64,000 nt of DNA, from contig CP099514.1 in the NCBI GenBank assembly GCA_025809375.1, positions 2,232,001-2,296,000 on the forward strand, read 5' to 3'. This DNA comes from Bacillus zhangzhouensis (lineage in GTDB: Bacteria; Bacillota; Bacilli; Bacillales; Bacillaceae). The notes beneath the pieces were generated by a model that saw only the letters and a list, made by a program, of their open reading frames with translations, ran no database searches and was not told where the DNA came from. Below are positions 39,459 through 50,877 of the stretch, one piece after another. Position numbers and translations under genes: made by a program. Each line of letters starts with the position of its first letter. Position 1 is the stretch's first letter.

Positions 39459-41822
39459 TTACTTTAATTCGACGATGGTGACGCCTGATCCTCCCTCGCC
39501 TTGTTCCCCAAAACGAGCATTTTTCACACTTCGGTGCTGTTTCAGTAATTCCTGAACCCCTTTTCTAAGGGCGCCCGTTCCTTTTCCGTGAATGATCGAC
39601 ACACGCGGATAACCAGCTAAGACAGCGTCATCTAAATATTTCTCGACTCTGCTTAAGGCATTTTCATAACGCTCTCCCCTTAAGTCGAGCTCAAGTGATA
39701 CATGATAGTCTTTTCCTTTGACTGCCGTAATGGCTTTCTCCTGCTTAAATTCAGGTGCTGATTTGATAAATTCCATGTCTTTTTCTTTTACTTTCATTTT
39801 CAGAATGCCCATTTGGACACTCCATTCTTTGTCACCTGTTTGTTCAAGCAGCGTTCCTTTTTGCCCGAAGGTGAGCACTTTCACTTCGTCGCCTGATTTT
39901 AGCTGTCTGGCTGCTTTTTTCACCGGCTCTGGTTTTTTCTTCTTCCGGTCAAACTCAGGGACTGCTTCTTTAAGACGCTTTCTCGCATCGATGAGTTCAT
40001 GCTCTTTGAATGAGCGATGCTCATTTTTTATCGACCGAAGCTCTTGAATGATGTCTTCTGCTTCTTTTGAGGCTTGTTCCATTTTTTCTGCCGCTTTTTG
40101 TTCAGCTTCTTCAAGCAGTTTGTCCTTTTGCTCATTCCATTCAAGAATTTGCCTCTGCAATTCTTTATGAAGCTTTTCTGCTTCTTTTCTATAGACTTCT
40201 GTCTCATGCAGCTCTTCTTCAGCTTGTTTCTTGCTGTCTTCTAATGAAGCAATCATTTGGTCTACTTCATTATGCTCGGCATGCATATCCGCTTTTGCCC
40301 GGTCAATAAGGTGATCTGGCAAACCAAGACGTTTAGAAATTTCAAATGCGTTACTTCGTCCGGGCACACCGATGAGCAAGCGGTAAGTTGGTGATAAGGT
40401 TTCAATGTCAAACTCCACGCTCGCATTTGTGACACCTTCTCGGTTATATCCGTATGCCTTCAGCTCAGGATAGTGAGTCGTTGCGATGACGCGTGCATTT
40501 GTTTGATGCACCTCATCTAAGATGCTCATGGCAAGTGCTGCACCTTCAGCAGGGTCTGTTCCTGCCCCTAATTCGTCAAATAACACGAGTGAGTTAGATG
40601 TCAAATTCTTTAAGATATCCACAATATTGACCATATGAGATGAGAACGTACTCAAGCTTTGCTCAATCGACTGTTCATCTCCAATATCAGCAAAGACTTG
40701 GTCAAATACCGCCACTTCCGAGCCTTCTTCCACTGGAATATGAAGGCCTGCCTGCGTCATAAGCGTAAGTAGACCAAGCGTTTTTAAGGTAACTGTCTTC
40801 CCGCCTGTATTTGGTCCAGTAATAACGATGGTTGAAAAATCTTTGCCGAGCTCAATATCATTTGCCACAACCTGATCCCTAGGCAATAGAGGATGCCTTG
40901 CCCGCTTTAAATAAATCTCTCCTTGATCATTCACAGCAGGCTTTGTGGCTTTTTCTGCCTTTGCATATTTGGCTTTAGCAAAAATAAAATCTAGCGTCTG
41001 AAGCTCCTTTACATTGTGCAGCAATTCCTCAATGTGTTCTGACACGCTCGCTGTCAGCATTTGCAGAATCTTTTCGACCTCTTGTTTTTCTTTTAAACGG
41101 GTTTGCTGCAAGGTGTTATTTAAATCGACGACCACTTGCGGCTCGATAAAAAGGGTTGCCCCAGATGATGACTGATCGTGAACAATTCCGCCGTAATTCG
41201 AGCGGTACTCCTGCTTTACTGGAATCACGAACCGGTCATTCCGAATGGTAACAATTGTGTCTGACAGCATTTTTGAAGCAGATTGTGAACGAATCATGGA
41301 TTCTAATTTATCTCGAACTTTTGATTCTAATGAACGTAATTGGGTCCGTATTGTTCGAAGCGCTGGAGTTGCGTGATCAAGCACTTCTCCATTATCACCG
41401 ATACAGCTTTCGATTTCTTTTCTGAGTTCAGGCAGTAAAATCAGCGTCTCTGCGTATGTATGAAGGCGCGGTATGTCTACACCATCTTCATACAGGGACG
41501 TGAGAAAGTGCTTCATATTTTTCGCAGTGTATAATAGCGATGCAATTTCCATGAGCTCAGATGGGCTTAATGTACTGCCGATTTCTGCCCGTTTGATCCC
41601 GCGTCTAATATCCGTTAGCCCGCCAAATGGCGCAGATCCCTTTAAACGGATGACATCCTGTGCTTCTGCTACCTCGTCCAGCAAATGCTGAATGGTTTCT
41701 ATATCCGTCAGCGGCGTTACATCCTGCGCTCTTTCTTTTCCTAATGAGGATGCGGTATAGGACATGACTTTTTCTTTTACTTTATGAAATTCTAATGATG
41801 CTAACACTTTTTGTTGCAGCAT
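39459..41822 (-). CDS. mutS2: MutS2 (MutSB), ribosome-splitting/recombination ATPase
   Basis: 787 residues. MutS-type ATPase with Walker [18 protein letters not shown] and Walker [14 protein letters not shown], a long coiled coil (about 515-630), a KOW-like segment, and a C-terminal Smr nuclease domain ending in [19 protein letters not shown]. Lacks the mismatch-recognition domain. Family members act on recombination intermediates and in ribosome rescue. Confidence 0.96.
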   Translation of the reverse strand: MLQQKVLASLEFHKVKEKVMSYTASSLGKERAQDVTPLTDIETIQHLLDEVAEAQDVIRLKGSAPFGGLTDIRRGIKRAEIGSTLSPSELMEIASLLYTAKNMKHFLTSLYEDGVDIPRLHTYAETLILLPELRKEIESCIGDNGEVLDHATPALRTIRTQLRSLESKVRDKLESMIRSQSASKMLSDTIVTIRNDRFVIPVKQEYRSNYGGIVHDQSSSGATLFIEPQVVVDLNNTLQQTRLKEKQEVEKILQMLTASVSEHIEELLHNVKELQTLDFIFAKAKYAKAEKATKPAVNDQGEIYLKRARHPLLPRDQVVANDIELGKDFSTIVITGPNTGGKTVTLKTLGLLTLMTQAGLHIPVEEGSEVAVFDQVFADIGDEQSIEQSLSTFSSHMVNIVDILKNLTSNSLVLFDELGAGTDPAEGAALAMSILDEVHQTNARVIATTHYPELKAYGYNREGVTNASVEFDIETLSPTYRLLIGVPGRSNAFEISKRLGLPDHLIDRAKADMHAEHNEVDQMIASLEDSKKQAEEELHETEVYRKEAEKLHKELQRQILEWNEQKDKLLEEAEQKAAEKMEQASKEAEDIIQELRSIKNEHRSFKEHELIDARKRLKEAVPEFDRKKKKPEPVKKAARQLKSGDEVKVLTFGQKGTLLEQTGDKEWSVQMGILKMKVKEKDMEFIKSAPEFKQEKAITAVKGKDYHVSLELDLRGERYENALSRVEKYLDDAVLAGYPRVSIIHGKGTGALRKGVQELLKQHRSVKNARFGEQGEGGSGVTIVELK

Positions 41823-41840
41823 GGTCCAGCCTCCTAACGA

Positions 41841-43553
41841 CTACCTGTCACACGTTAAAAACTTTTTTATCTCGTTTAGAGAAAAAGTATTCACGACATT
41901 TGCTTTTGGTGTCCAGCCTTTTCTTGCAGCTGTTACACCAACTTCCATATGATTCAGCATGGCGATATTGTGTGCATCTGTATTGATCATGATGTTCACA
42001 CCTGCTTCGTTTGCTTTCATTAAATGCTCTGTTTTCAAATCAAGTCTTGACGGGTTGCTGTTGAGCTCTAGTGCAGTTCCCGTTTTCTTCGCAAGCTCTA
42101 TGAGCTGATCTATATTTAAGGCATAGCCATCTCGTCTGCCGATCAAACGACCTGTTGGATGTGCAATTAAATCCACATGCTGATTCCGCAGAGCATTTTC
42201 AAGGCGCTCCATTATGACTTCCTCCGGCTGAGAAAAGCTAGAATGGATAGACGCAATCACAAAATCCATGTCTGCCAGAAAGTCATCATCATAATCTAAT
42301 GATCCATCCGGGAGAATATCCATTTCAACCCCTTTGAAAATGTGAAAATGCTCGAATTCTTGATTCAGCTTGTCAATTTCTTTTGCTTGCAGACGTAAAC
42401 GTTCTTTTGTTAAACCGTTTGCTACTTTTAAATATTGCGAGTGGTCTGTAATGGCCATGTATTCATAGCCTTTTGCGATACATGCCTCTGCCATTTCGCG
42501 AATAGAAAATGCGCCGTCACTCCATGTCGAGTGCATATGAAGATCGCCTTTGATATCTTTTAACTCGACAAATTGCATACTTTCTTTATACGCATCAATC
42601 TCCGCTCCGGTTTCACGAATTTCTGGCGGAATGTGCGGAAGTTGAAAATGCGCATAAAAAGCAGCCTCGTCTTCAAACGTTTTTATTTCTCCAGTTTCAA
42701 TTGTTTCCACACCATATTCACTAATGCGCTCTCCGCGTTCCTTGGCAAGCTGGCGCATTCGAATATTGTGATCTTTTGAGCCTGTGAAATGATGCAGCGT
42801 TGTTGCAAATTGATCTTTTGTCACAAGCCGGAAGTCTACACTGATCTCAAAATCAAGGGAAAGAATGACAGATACCTTCGTATCACCGCTTGCAATGACG
42901 TCTTTGACATCTTCAAGTGCAACGAGCTGCTCTCTAACTTGCTTAGGATCACTGGTCGCAATGATATAATCTAGATCTTTGACGGTTTCCCGTGCACGTC
43001 TTAGACTGCCAGCTCTTGAAAAACGAAGAATACCCTTCATCTGTTCAAGCGCATGATCAATCCGCTCTGCCACATCTAATGCAAAGCCAATTGGCAGTCG
43101 TTCCGGCTGCTTTCCGGCCTCCTCAAGAGCAGCGAGAATCTTTTCTTCTGTTTTTTTACCGAAACCAGCAAGCGCTTGTACTTTTTCCGCTTCACATGCT
43201 TCCTTTAACGACTGTGCATCATGGACACCAAGCTCTTGGTAAAGCTTAGCAATCTTCTTCCCGCCAAGTCCTTGTAATTTTAAGAGCGGGACAAGTCCTT
43301 CAGGCACTTCCTTTTTTAATTGTTCGAGTGTTTCTGATTGTCCTTTTTCGATATACTCTGTGATCACAGCAAAGGTTCCTTTTCCAATGCCGGGTAATGC
43401 TAATAGATCATCTATTTGAGAAAGGCTGCGGTCGTCTTGTTCCAGTGCCGCTGCTGCTTTACGAAAGGCAGAAATTTTAAAAGGATTATCTCCTTTTAGT
43501 TCCATATATACTGCAATTGTTTCAAGAAGTTTGATAATATCTTTTTTATTCAT
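41841..43553 (-). CDS. polX: Family X DNA polymerase/3'-5' exonuclease PolX
   Basis: 570 residues: N-terminal polymerase-X domain (helix-hairpin-helix LLALPGIGKGTFAVI; catalytic-type VKDLDYIIAT) and C-terminal PHP exonuclease domain (DLHMHSTWSDG; LIAHPTGRLIG; NTDAHNI). Base-excision repair gap filling. Same length as the B. subtilis protein. Confidence 0.96.
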   Translation of the reverse strand: MNKKDIIKLLETIAVYMELKGDNPFKISAFRKAAAALEQDDRSLSQIDDLLALPGIGKGTFAVITEYIEKGQSETLEQLKKEVPEGLVPLLKLQGLGGKKIAKLYQELGVHDAQSLKEACEAEKVQALAGFGKKTEEKILAALEEAGKQPERLPIGFALDVAERIDHALEQMKGILRFSRAGSLRRARETVKDLDYIIATSDPKQVREQLVALEDVKDVIASGDTKVSVILSLDFEISVDFRLVTKDQFATTLHHFTGSKDHNIRMRQLAKERGERISEYGVETIETGEIKTFEDEAAFYAHFQLPHIPPEIRETGAEIDAYKESMQFVELKDIKGDLHMHSTWSDGAFSIREMAEACIAKGYEYMAITDHSQYLKVANGLTKERLRLQAKEIDKLNQEFEHFHIFKGVEMDILPDGSLDYDDDFLADMDFVIASIHSSFSQPEEVIMERLENALRNQHVDLIAHPTGRLIGRRDGYALNIDQLIELAKKTGTALELNSNPSRLDLKTEHLMKANEAGVNIMINTDAHNIAMLNHMEVGVTAARKGWTPKANVVNTFSLNEIKKFLTCDR

Positions 43554-43640
43554 CTCTCATCCTCCAGCCGCTTTGGCATCTTCCTATATAAATATACAAA
43601 CTTTCCCTTCATCCTACAACTTTCTGTCATGGAATGAGAA

Positions 43641-43672
43641 AAAACTTCTCCAGGAAAGGAGAAGTTTTTAAA
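43641..43672 (-). terminator. Terminator of cvpA
   Basis: AAACTTCTCC / GGAGAAGTTT stem with a 6-base loop followed by TTTTTTC on the minus strand. Confidence 0.85.
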
Positions 43673-44201
43673 CTCCATACGTCGACCATAGGTCTTTGAC
43701 AAGACCCGACAGGTAAGGGGTGTTGTTTACGATCACATCTGCTAACATTGATTTGCTCATCATTGTTTGAAGCGCATCTACTGGAAGTAATGCCGCGACA
43801 AACAATAGAATAAACACAAATAAATAGGTTTCAAGAAATCCTAAAACACCGCCAAGCAGTTTGTTCACCTGTTTAATCACAGGTATACTTGCAATGGTTG
43901 TGAGCAATCCGCCAATGATGGCGAGCAGGATTTTGGTCAAGATAAACAGAATGATAAACGCAATGGTATTATAGTAAGCTGTTTCTAGATTCCCACTAAA
44001 GAAAGCGAGCTGCGGTTGACCGCCGCTAAAATGAGGTGCCGGAATCCACGTAAGCTGTGGTGCAAGTGACTGATAAAACATGGAAGCCACTAAGATAGAA
44101 ACAACAAAGCTGATCAATTTAATAAATTGAAGAATAAACCCGCGTTTTAGACCGACAAGCGTTCCCATAAGAAGCAAAAACAAAATGATGATATCGATCA
44201 C
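43668..44201 (-). CDS. yshB: CvpA-family membrane protein
   Basis: 177 residues with four membrane helices and the family pattern MIDIIILFLLLMGTLVGLKRGF... GGVLGFLETYLFVFI. CvpA relatives are linked to envelope integrity and, in E. coli, colicin V export. It follows zapA by seven bases. Confidence 0.9.
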   Translation of the reverse strand: MIDIIILFLLLMGTLVGLKRGFILQFIKLISFVVSILVASMFYQSLAPQLTWIPAPHFSGGQPQLAFFSGNLETAYYNTIAFIILFILTKILLAIIGGLLTTIASIPVIKQVNKLLGGVLGFLETYLFVFILLFVAALLPVDALQTMMSKSMLADVIVNNTPYLSGLVKDLWSTYGV

Positions 44202-44208
44202 GGTAATT

Positions 44209-44466
44209 TCATTCCTTTTCTTTTAGCTGAATCTCTAATTTTTCGTATTGCTCTTTTAATTTCAAGTAGTCGTGGACGACATTGACTGCTGTCAGTACAG
44301 CTAATTTGTTTATATCAAGGTATGGATTTTTTTCATTTATTTCTCTCATTTTATCATCAACAATTGACGCAACATGCCGCATATGCATCTTCGTTTCTTG
44401 ACCGATGATCGTATAGGACTGTCCGTATATCTCAACTGTTGTTTTCGTTTTACCGCCGTCAGACAA
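44209..44466 (-). CDS. zapA: Cell division protein ZapA
   Basis: 85 residues with [36 protein letters not shown] and a C-terminal coiled coil. It bundles FtsZ at the division ring. Confidence 0.93.
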   Translation of the reverse strand: MSDGGKTKTTVEIYGQSYTIIGQETKMHMRHVASIVDDKMREINEKNPYLDINKLAVLTAVNVVHDYLKLKEQYEKLEIQLKEKE

Positions 44467-44600
44467 CGTTTCTCCTCCATTCCACGAGAATCCTAGTCTC
44501 TATCATAACATGTTTGGACATTGAATGGAAAGACGAGCCCTTCCCTGTTATGGTACACTTTAGAAATCAATGATATCAAGGTAAAAAGGAGTTATCCACT

Positions 44601-45524
44601 GTGCCCCAATCCGTTTTAAAAGCAACATCAGAAGACCTCAAAAAGATGAAGAGCGCGTATGCGCAACATTTAACAGACACTTTGCCTCCAGGCGCCCTCT
44701 TTCAAGCAAAAGTCCCTGGCTGTACGATTACAGCCTATCGATCTGGGAAAGTGCTTTTTCAAGGACAAAAGGCAGAAACTGAAGCCAGTCAATTCAGCCA
44801 CTTGCAAGCAGCTGATACGAAAAGTCAAAAATCACCTGCTGTCACAAAATACAGTCCGCCGCCCGGCATTGCTTCTATGTCAGTCGTCGGTTCAGATGAA
44901 GTAGGTACAGGTGATTATTTCGGACCGATCACAGTCTGTGCGGCTTATGTTGATGCCAGCCAGCTTGCTTTAATGAAAGAACTTGGCGTAAAAGACTCAA
45001 AAGGATTAAAGGACCCGCAAATTATCAACATTGCCAAAGATCTCATCCAAACCATTCCGTTCAGTCTTCTCGTTCTCCGAAATGAAAAGTACAATACGAT
45101 GCAGGAAAAGGGCATGAGTCAAGGAAAAATGAAGGCACTGCTTCATAACCAAGTCATCACCTCTGTGCTAGAAAAACTCAACGGAAAGCAGCCTGAGGCC
45201 ATTTTGATTGACCAATTTGCAGAACCAGGCATTTATTTCAAGCATCTTGCGGGGAAAAAAATCATTCGGGAGCGGACGTATTTTAGTACAAAAGCAGAAG
45301 GCATCCATTTGTCCGTCGCTGCAGCTTCCATTATCGCAAGATACGCGTTTTTAATTGAAATGGACAAATTATCACAGGCTGCAGGCTTTGACATCCCAAA
45401 AGGAGCCGGCCCTCATGTAGACAAGGCCGCCGCCAAACTCATCAAACTGCATGGTGAAGATGCTTTACGTCAATTTACAAAGCTGCATTTTGCCAACACA
45501 CAAAAAGCGAAAAAAATGTTATAA
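44601..45524 (+). CDS. rnhC: Ribonuclease HIII
   Basis: 307 residues. The N-terminal TBP-like domain, DUF3378, is followed by the RNase H fold beginning SVVGSDEVGTGDYFGPITVCAAYV (catalytic Asp/Glu) and LIDQFAEPG. It removes RNA from RNA-DNA hybrids. GTG start with AAGGAG upstream, divergent from zapA. Confidence 0.95.
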   Translation: MPQSVLKATSEDLKKMKSAYAQHLTDTLPPGALFQAKVPGCTITAYRSGKVLFQGQKAETEASQFSHLQAADTKSQKSPAVTKYSPPPGIASMSVVGSDEVGTGDYFGPITVCAAYVDASQLALMKELGVKDSKGLKDPQIINIAKDLIQTIPFSLLVLRNEKYNTMQEKGMSQGKMKALLHNQVITSVLEKLNGKQPEAILIDQFAEPGIYFKHLAGKKIIRERTYFSTKAEGIHLSVAAASIIARYAFLIEMDKLSQAAGFDIPKGAGPHVDKAAAKLIKLHGEDALRQFTKLHFANTQKAKKML

Positions 45525-45532
45525 AAAAGCTA

Positions 45533-45906
45533 GGGTCCAGGGACTGACCCCCGATTTTGAGGGCAGGGATCAAAACACCTTTAGACAGCCAATTGCCGAT
45601 CGTTTATCGGTGATTGGTTGTTTTCTACAATGGTCGTTGTAGTCTTGAACGTTTCAGACTTTAGCGTGGAATGAAACGATTCGATGAAGGCATGATCAGC
45701 GGGCGTCCCTTTACGAGATAGCTCATGGTAATGCCTTTTATATGAACAGCTTTCTGTTTGACTTCAACCGAATAACTTATTCTTGTCCCCATAGAAAAAA
45801 CACCTCCATGTTTTTTATTTCGGATCACAACGATCCGTTTTCAAAATTGAAGGTGTTTTTTATTTGGCTCATCTTATGAGGCCAGTTCCCCCATGGGACC
45901 ATAGCT
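45533..45906. mobile_element. IS3-family insertion sequence relic
   Basis: An internally deleted element. On the minus strand an OrfA start at 45790-45792 (MGTRISYSVEVKQKAV) with GGAGG upstream runs into a fragment of the OrfB integrase end (ELSRKGTPADHAFIESFHSTLKSETF) in another frame, ending near 45583. The ends carry related GCTAnGGTCC sequences in inverted orientation. Neither protein can be functional. It sits between rnhC and pheT. Confidence 0.75.
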
Positions 45907-45914
45907 TTTTTTCT

Positions 45915-48329
45915 TTAACCGCGTAAGACGGCTTGATACGTATCTTCTAGTGCTTTTAATACTTTTGTATGAACAGCTGTGACTTCTTCCTCGGTTAACG
46001 TTTGTTCAGGATTTAAATATTGAAGAGAGAATGCAACAGACTTTTTGCCTTCTTCCATATGTTCGCCTTCGTACACATCAAATACGGATAAATCTGTGAG
46101 TAAATGACCACCTGCTTCATAGATGACTCGCTCCAGCTGTCCGCTTGAGATATGCCGATCGACAACAAGTGCAATATCTCTTGTTACAGCAGGGAATCTC
46201 GGAATCGCTGTATATTTCATATCCTTCGTTTTTGACGTCATCACATCTGTTAAATCAAACTCGAACACATACGTTTCGTTTAAATCCAATTCTTTTTCAA
46301 CGACTGGATGCAGGGCGGCAACAAAGCCAATGACTTGTCCATTTAAGTGAACATCTGCTGTTCGCCCTGGGTGAAGGCCTTCACGCTCTGCTTGAACATA
46401 TGTGATTTGGTCTGACACACCAAGCTTTTCGAATAATCCTTCAGCAATTCCTTTCACTACATAAAAATCGACGGCTTTTTTCTCGCCTTGCCAAAGATTT
46501 TTATGCCATAATCCTGTCAGCACCCCAGCGACATGTTCTTTTTCCACTGGTTTTGCTCCTTCAGCTTCTGCTAAGAAAACTGATCCCGTTTCATAAAATC
46601 CTAATGAATCAGCTTGTCTTGCCAAGTTATATGCTACACAATCAAGTAAGTTTGGCAGAAGACTTTGTCTTAGCACACTGCGTTCCTCACTCATTGGCAG
46701 AGAAAGCCTCGTTTCATAAGCTGGATGCAGGGCAAAAGCTGTGGACTTATGCTGATTCGTCAATGAATACGTAATCGCTTGAGAAAGTCCTGCACCCTCT
46801 AAGAAACGTCTTACCTTTCTGCGCTTCACTTGGTATGGCGTGAGACCGCCAACGGTTCCAGCTGTCGCAGGCAGTGTAGATGGAATATTGTCGTAGCCGT
46901 ATAATCTTGCGACTTCTTCAATGAGGTCTTCTTCAATCGTAATATCCATTCTGCGGGAAGGAACCGTCACGACAAGAACTTCATTTGATTCGCCCACTGT
47001 GAAGCCTAGTTTGTTGAAAATCTGAACCATATCTTCTTTTGAAATGCTCATTCCAAGCACCTTGTTCACACGCTCAGTTGATACGTGGATGGTATTCATA
47101 CTTGTTTGAAGGTGATTTTCCTCAACTGTACCGCTAAGCACTTCACCGCCTGCATACATGCTGATCAATTGAGCTGCTCTTTCTGCTGCCGGCTTCGTAC
47201 GCTGCGGATCGAGTCCTTTTTCAAATCGTGTGCTTGATTCACTGCGAAGCCCTAAGTCTCTAGATGCTTGACGGACTGTTTGACCGTTGAAATATGCCGC
47301 TTCTAAAAGAATCGTCGTCGTCTCATCACGCACCTCTGATTCAAAGCCGCCCATAACGCCTGCTACTGCGTGCGCTTTCGTTCCATTCGTGATGACAAGA
47401 TGCTTTGATGACAATGTACGCTCTTGCTCATCAAGTGTTTGAATGATTTCGCTATCAGACGCTTGACGAACGACCACCTGTTTTGAACCAAAGCGGTCAT
47501 AATCAAAGGCATGAAGCGGCTGACCGTATTCAAGCAGTACAAAGTTTGTAATATCCACGACGTTGTTAATTGGACGGATGCCTGCATTCATCAATCTTGT
47601 TTGCATCCAAAGCGGTGCTGGTCCAACTTTTACATTTTTAATGATCTTCGCTGCATAAAGTGGATTCGCTTCTTGATCCTCAATTTTAACAGAAATATAG
47701 TCTGCTGCTTTTTCGGAAGAAGTGTCATGTGCTGTATCAGGAAGCTTGATGTCTCTTCCTAAAATGGCGGCAACCTCATAAGCAACGCCTAGCATATTCA
47801 GGGCATCAGCACGGTTTGGTGTTAAGCCAAGCTCAAGAACCGCATCATCTAATTGAAGTGCTTGAAGGGCATCATCCCCTGGTTTCACGTCATTCGGGAA
47901 AACAAAGATGCCTTCTGCATATTCTTTTGGTACGAGCTTGCTCTCTACGCCTAATTCTTGCAGAGAACAAATCATGCCATGAGACTCTTCACCGCGCAGT
48001 TTTGCTTTTTTAATTTTGAAGTTGCCAGGAAGGATTGCACCAACCGTTGCGACGGCCACATGCTGTCCTTTCTCCACATTCGGAGCTCCGCAAATAATTT
48101 GCACCGGTGCGTCTTCGCCGATATCAACAAGACATTTGTTTAATTTATCTGCATTCGGATGCTGTTCACGTTCAATGACGTGTCCAACGACAACCCCTTT
48201 GATGCCTTCCCCTTTATATTCAACGGCTTCCACTTCAATTCCGCTTCTTGTGATTTTTTCTGCTAATTCATCCGGCTTGATGCCTTCTAAATCGACATAG
48301 TCTTCTAACCATTTATAAGAAACAAACAT
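45915..48329 (-). CDS. pheT: Phenylalanyl-tRNA synthetase beta subunit
   Basis: 804 residues from the ATG at 48327-48329 ([14 protein letters not shown]), preceded by GAGGAGG. N-terminal tRNA-binding OB domain, B3/B4 editing domain, B5 domain and C-terminal anticodon-binding domain ([21 protein letters not shown]). Forms the alpha2-beta2 enzyme with PheS. Confidence 0.97.
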   Translation of the reverse strand: MFVSYKWLEDYVDLEGIKPDELAEKITRSGIEVEAVEYKGEGIKGVVVGHVIEREQHPNADKLNKCLVDIGEDAPVQIICGAPNVEKGQHVAVATVGAILPGNFKIKKAKLRGEESHGMICSLQELGVESKLVPKEYAEGIFVFPNDVKPGDDALQALQLDDAVLELGLTPNRADALNMLGVAYEVAAILGRDIKLPDTAHDTSSEKAADYISVKIEDQEANPLYAAKIIKNVKVGPAPLWMQTRLMNAGIRPINNVVDITNFVLLEYGQPLHAFDYDRFGSKQVVVRQASDSEIIQTLDEQERTLSSKHLVITNGTKAHAVAGVMGGFESEVRDETTTILLEAAYFNGQTVRQASRDLGLRSESSTRFEKGLDPQRTKPAAERAAQLISMYAGGEVLSGTVEENHLQTSMNTIHVSTERVNKVLGMSISKEDMVQIFNKLGFTVGESNEVLVVTVPSRRMDITIEEDLIEEVARLYGYDNIPSTLPATAGTVGGLTPYQVKRRKVRRFLEGAGLSQAITYSLTNQHKSTAFALHPAYETRLSLPMSEERSVLRQSLLPNLLDCVAYNLARQADSLGFYETGSVFLAEAEGAKPVEKEHVAGVLTGLWHKNLWQGEKKAVDFYVVKGIAEGLFEKLGVSDQITYVQAEREGLHPGRTADVHLNGQVIGFVAALHPVVEKELDLNETYVFEFDLTDVMTSKTKDMKYTAIPRFPAVTRDIALVVDRHISSGQLERVIYEAGGHLLTDLSVFDVYEGEHMEEGKKSVAFSLQYLNPEQTLTEEEVTAVHTKVLKALEDTYQAVLRG

Positions 48330-48345
48330 GTTGATTTTCCTCCTC

Positions 48346-49380
48346 TTAGTCCTGCTTGAATTGCTTTGTGAATCTAATATCATTTGTGTAGAAATGGCGA
48401 ATATCATCAATTCCGTATTTCAGCATCGCAATCCGTTCCACACCCATTCCAAAAGCAAAACCTTGGTACGTTTCTGGATCAAATCCGCTCATTTTCAGGA
48501 CATTTGGATGAACCATCCCTGCACCTAAAATTTCAATCCAGCCTGTTCCTTTACATACAGAGCAGCCCTTCCCGCCGCATTTAAAGCAAGACACATCGAC
48601 TTCGACAGATGGTTCTGTGAATGGAAAAAAGCTTGGACGCAGTCTAATTTCACGATCTTCCCCAAACATTTTTCTTGCGACTGTCTCCAGCGTTCCTTTT
48701 AGATCGCTCATGCTAATATTGTGATCGACAACAAGCCCTTCAATTTGCATAAATTGATGTGAATGAGTCGCGTCATCACTGTCACGTCTATATACTTTCC
48801 CAGGACAGATGATCTTCACAGGACCTTGTCCTTTATATTTCTCAAGAGTACGTGCTTGAACTGGTGATGTTTGTGTTCTCATCAGTGTATCTTCGGTAAT
48901 ATAGAAGCTGTCTTGCATATCGCGTGCCGGATGCTCCTTTGGAAGATTCAATGCTTCAAAGTTATAGTAATCCGTTTCCACCTCAGGACCTTCCTCAACG
49001 GTATAGCCCATTCCGATAAATAGATCTTCAATGTCTTCGACAACGATCGTTAATGGATGTCTTGCCCCCATTTTGATTGGACTTGCCGGCAAAGTAACAT
49101 CGATCGTTTGAGAAGCAAGTTGTTTCTTCACTTCTTCTGCTTCCAGCTGTTCATTTTTTTCAGCAATGGCACTAGCAATCTGCTCTCTCACTTCGTTTGC
49201 GAGTGCCCCCATTTTCGGTCTTTCTTCTGCGGAGAGCTTGCCCATTCCGCGAAGTACTTCTGTAATCGGTCCTTTTTTTCCTAAGTATTGAACCCGAATG
49301 TCATTGACCTCTTTGAGCGAGCTAGCTGCTTCAACCTTCGCTATCGCCTCTGTTTCAAGCTGTTTTAACGTTTCTTGCAT
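48346..49380 (-). CDS. pheS: Phenylalanyl-tRNA synthetase alpha subunit
   Basis: 344 residues from the ATG at 49378-49380 with AAGGAGG upstream. Class II catalytic core: [28 protein letters not shown], and the [14 protein letters not shown] motif 3. A four-Cys zinc knuckle ([16 protein letters not shown]) is present, as in Bacillus PheS. Controlled by the upstream T-box. Confidence 0.97.
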   Translation of the reverse strand: MQETLKQLETEAIAKVEAASSLKEVNDIRVQYLGKKGPITEVLRGMGKLSAEERPKMGALANEVREQIASAIAEKNEQLEAEEVKKQLASQTIDVTLPASPIKMGARHPLTIVVEDIEDLFIGMGYTVEEGPEVETDYYNFEALNLPKEHPARDMQDSFYITEDTLMRTQTSPVQARTLEKYKGQGPVKIICPGKVYRRDSDDATHSHQFMQIEGLVVDHNISMSDLKGTLETVARKMFGEDREIRLRPSFFPFTEPSVEVDVSCFKCGGKGCSVCKGTGWIEILGAGMVHPNVLKMSGFDPETYQGFAFGMGVERIAMLKYGIDDIRHFYTNDIRFTKQFKQD

Positions 49381-49449
49381 GAGTGTAATCCTCCTTTTGA
49401 TATACAAAACCGCTCGGATAAACGGCTGTTTGATCGTTTGAAGACAATA

Positions 49450-49719
49450 AAAAAACCCGTTCCTCCATAAAAGAAGGGACGAGTTGTGGTCGCGGTACCA
49501 CCCTTGTTAAGCACAAATGCATGTGCGAATAAGCTTCATTGACATAACGGAATCAAACGAATCCGGTTCACCTTTACGCAAAGCCTGCGGTCCCGGTGAC
49601 AACTCCAGAGGTGAATTCCTGTTTCAGCATTCCTTAAATGCACTTTCAGTCTACGATGCATTCTCCCTATAAGGCCGCTTTTTGAAACAATCTTCCTCTA
49701 TCATGGTTTTTAAAATATT
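49450..49719 (-). promoter_or_regulatory. T-box riboswitch of pheST (Phe)
   Basis: Minus-strand leader with T-box core AAGGGTGGTACCGCG at 49491-49505, a terminator (ACTCGTCCCTTC with GGAGGAACGGGT then T7, 49450-49486), and a probable specifier loop with TTC (Phe) at 49613-49615 in GGAATTCACC. Uncharged tRNA-Phe should antiterminate. Confidence 0.93.
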
Positions 49720-49725
49720 AGTTTC

Positions 49726-49754
49726 ATTATAGTGAAAATGAACGCATGTTGCAA
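49726..49754 (-). promoter_or_regulatory. pheST promoter
   Basis: TTGCAA at 49749-49754, 17-base spacer, TATAAT at 49726-49731 on the minus strand, just after the ysgA stop. Confidence 0.8.
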
Positions 49755-49756
49755 CA

Positions 49757-50500
49757 TTATCTACGCAAATGATAGACAAGAACAGCTGCTGCAACAGCTA
49801 CATTTAATGATTCTGCCTGCCCATACATGGGCACATATAAATTTTGGTCTGTCATTTGCAGAATCGCTGGATCAATACCTGCTCCTTCATTTCCAACAAT
49901 TAATGCAAACGGACCTTCTGCCGTTACGCTTCTATACTCTTTTGCATCTTTTAAGGCACTTCCGTATACAGGTATGCCTCGTTCTTTCAGTTCCGCGATC
50001 GCTTGTTGAAGGGTTTGCTTTAAGATAGGCAGGTGGAAATGAGACCCTTGTGCGGAACGGAGCGTTTTTCCATTAAACGCATCAACCGTTCCTTCTCCTA
50101 AGATCACAGCATCAAGACCAGCGGCATCTGCTGTCCGAATGAGTGTGCCTAAATTCCCCGGATCCTGCACTGCGTCTAATAAAAGAAGCCGTTCATATTT
50201 CTTTTCTTCAAAAATAGGAACTGTACAGACCGCGGCAATGTGCTGAGGTGTTTCTGTTTCTGTCATGGCAGAAAAGGCCTCTTCGCTCAGTTCATAAAGC
50301 TCAATGTCAGCCTGGATATGAGAAGGAAGCATATCGGGCGAGGTGACCATTAATTCCTTCACACTCCCGCTCTTTAATGCTTCTTCGACTAAATGTATTC
50401 CCTCAACGAGAAACAGCCCCGTTTTCGTTCGTTCTTTTTTCATATGGAGCTTTTTCCACTGTTTAATGTTTGTGTTTTTAGCTGATTCTATATATTTCAA
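49757..50500 (-). CDS. ysgA: SpoU/TrmH-family RNA 2'-O-methyltransferase YsgA
   Basis: 247 residues with the SPOUT knot motifs: [45 protein letters not shown] and [21 protein letters not shown]. The N-terminal substrate-binding domain is present. Likely a 23S rRNA methyltransferase; the target base is not evident from sequence. Confidence 0.93.
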   Translation of the reverse strand: MKYIESAKNTNIKQWKKLHMKKERTKTGLFLVEGIHLVEEALKSGSVKELMVTSPDMLPSHIQADIELYELSEEAFSAMTETETPQHIAAVCTVPIFEEKKYERLLLLDAVQDPGNLGTLIRTADAAGLDAVILGEGTVDAFNGKTLRSAQGSHFHLPILKQTLQQAIAELKERGIPVYGSALKDAKEYRSVTAEGPFALIVGNEGAGIDPAILQMTDQNLYVPMYGQAESLNVAVAAAVLVYHLRR

Positions 50501-50613
50501 GCGACGTTAACTCCTTTAATTATCATAAATTTATTATATCTCATGCACACTACATAATAAACCTGTCTTTGAGACAGAATAGGGCTATGACCATCAAAAA
50601 AGGAGTGTGGGCA

Positions 50614-50835
50614 ATGGATTTTAATTTAAGAGGCGCAGTCATTCAAAACATTACTGGCCATAATCAAGAGCAGCTTGAACATACGATTTTAGATGCTATT
50701 CAAAGCGGCGAGGAAAAAATGCTGCCGGGCCTTGGCGTGTTGTTCGAGGTGCTATGGCAAGAAGCATCAGAAAACGAGAAAAATGAAATCCTTGAAACAT
50801 TAGAGCAAGGCTTAAAGCCTCAGCAGCAGCAATAA
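50614..50835 (+). CDS. sspI: Small acid-soluble spore protein I
   Basis: 73 residues ([48 protein letters not shown]), the SspI family. A minor spore core protein. The ATG at 50614 has AAAGGAGTG upstream; upstream in-frame codons have no site. Divergent from ysgA. Confidence 0.95.
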   Translation: MDFNLRGAVIQNITGHNQEQLEHTILDAIQSGEEKMLPGLGVLFEVLWQEASENEKNEILETLEQGLKPQQQQ

Positions 50836-50837
50836 AA

Positions 50838-50876
50838 GAAACCGGTTTGTTTATAAAAGCAAGCCGGCCTTTTTCA
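50838..50876. terminator. Convergent terminator of sspI and cstA
   Basis: CCGGTTTG / CAAGCCGG stem with TTTTTC on the plus strand, lying between the two stops. Confidence 0.8.
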
Positions 50877-50877
50877 T

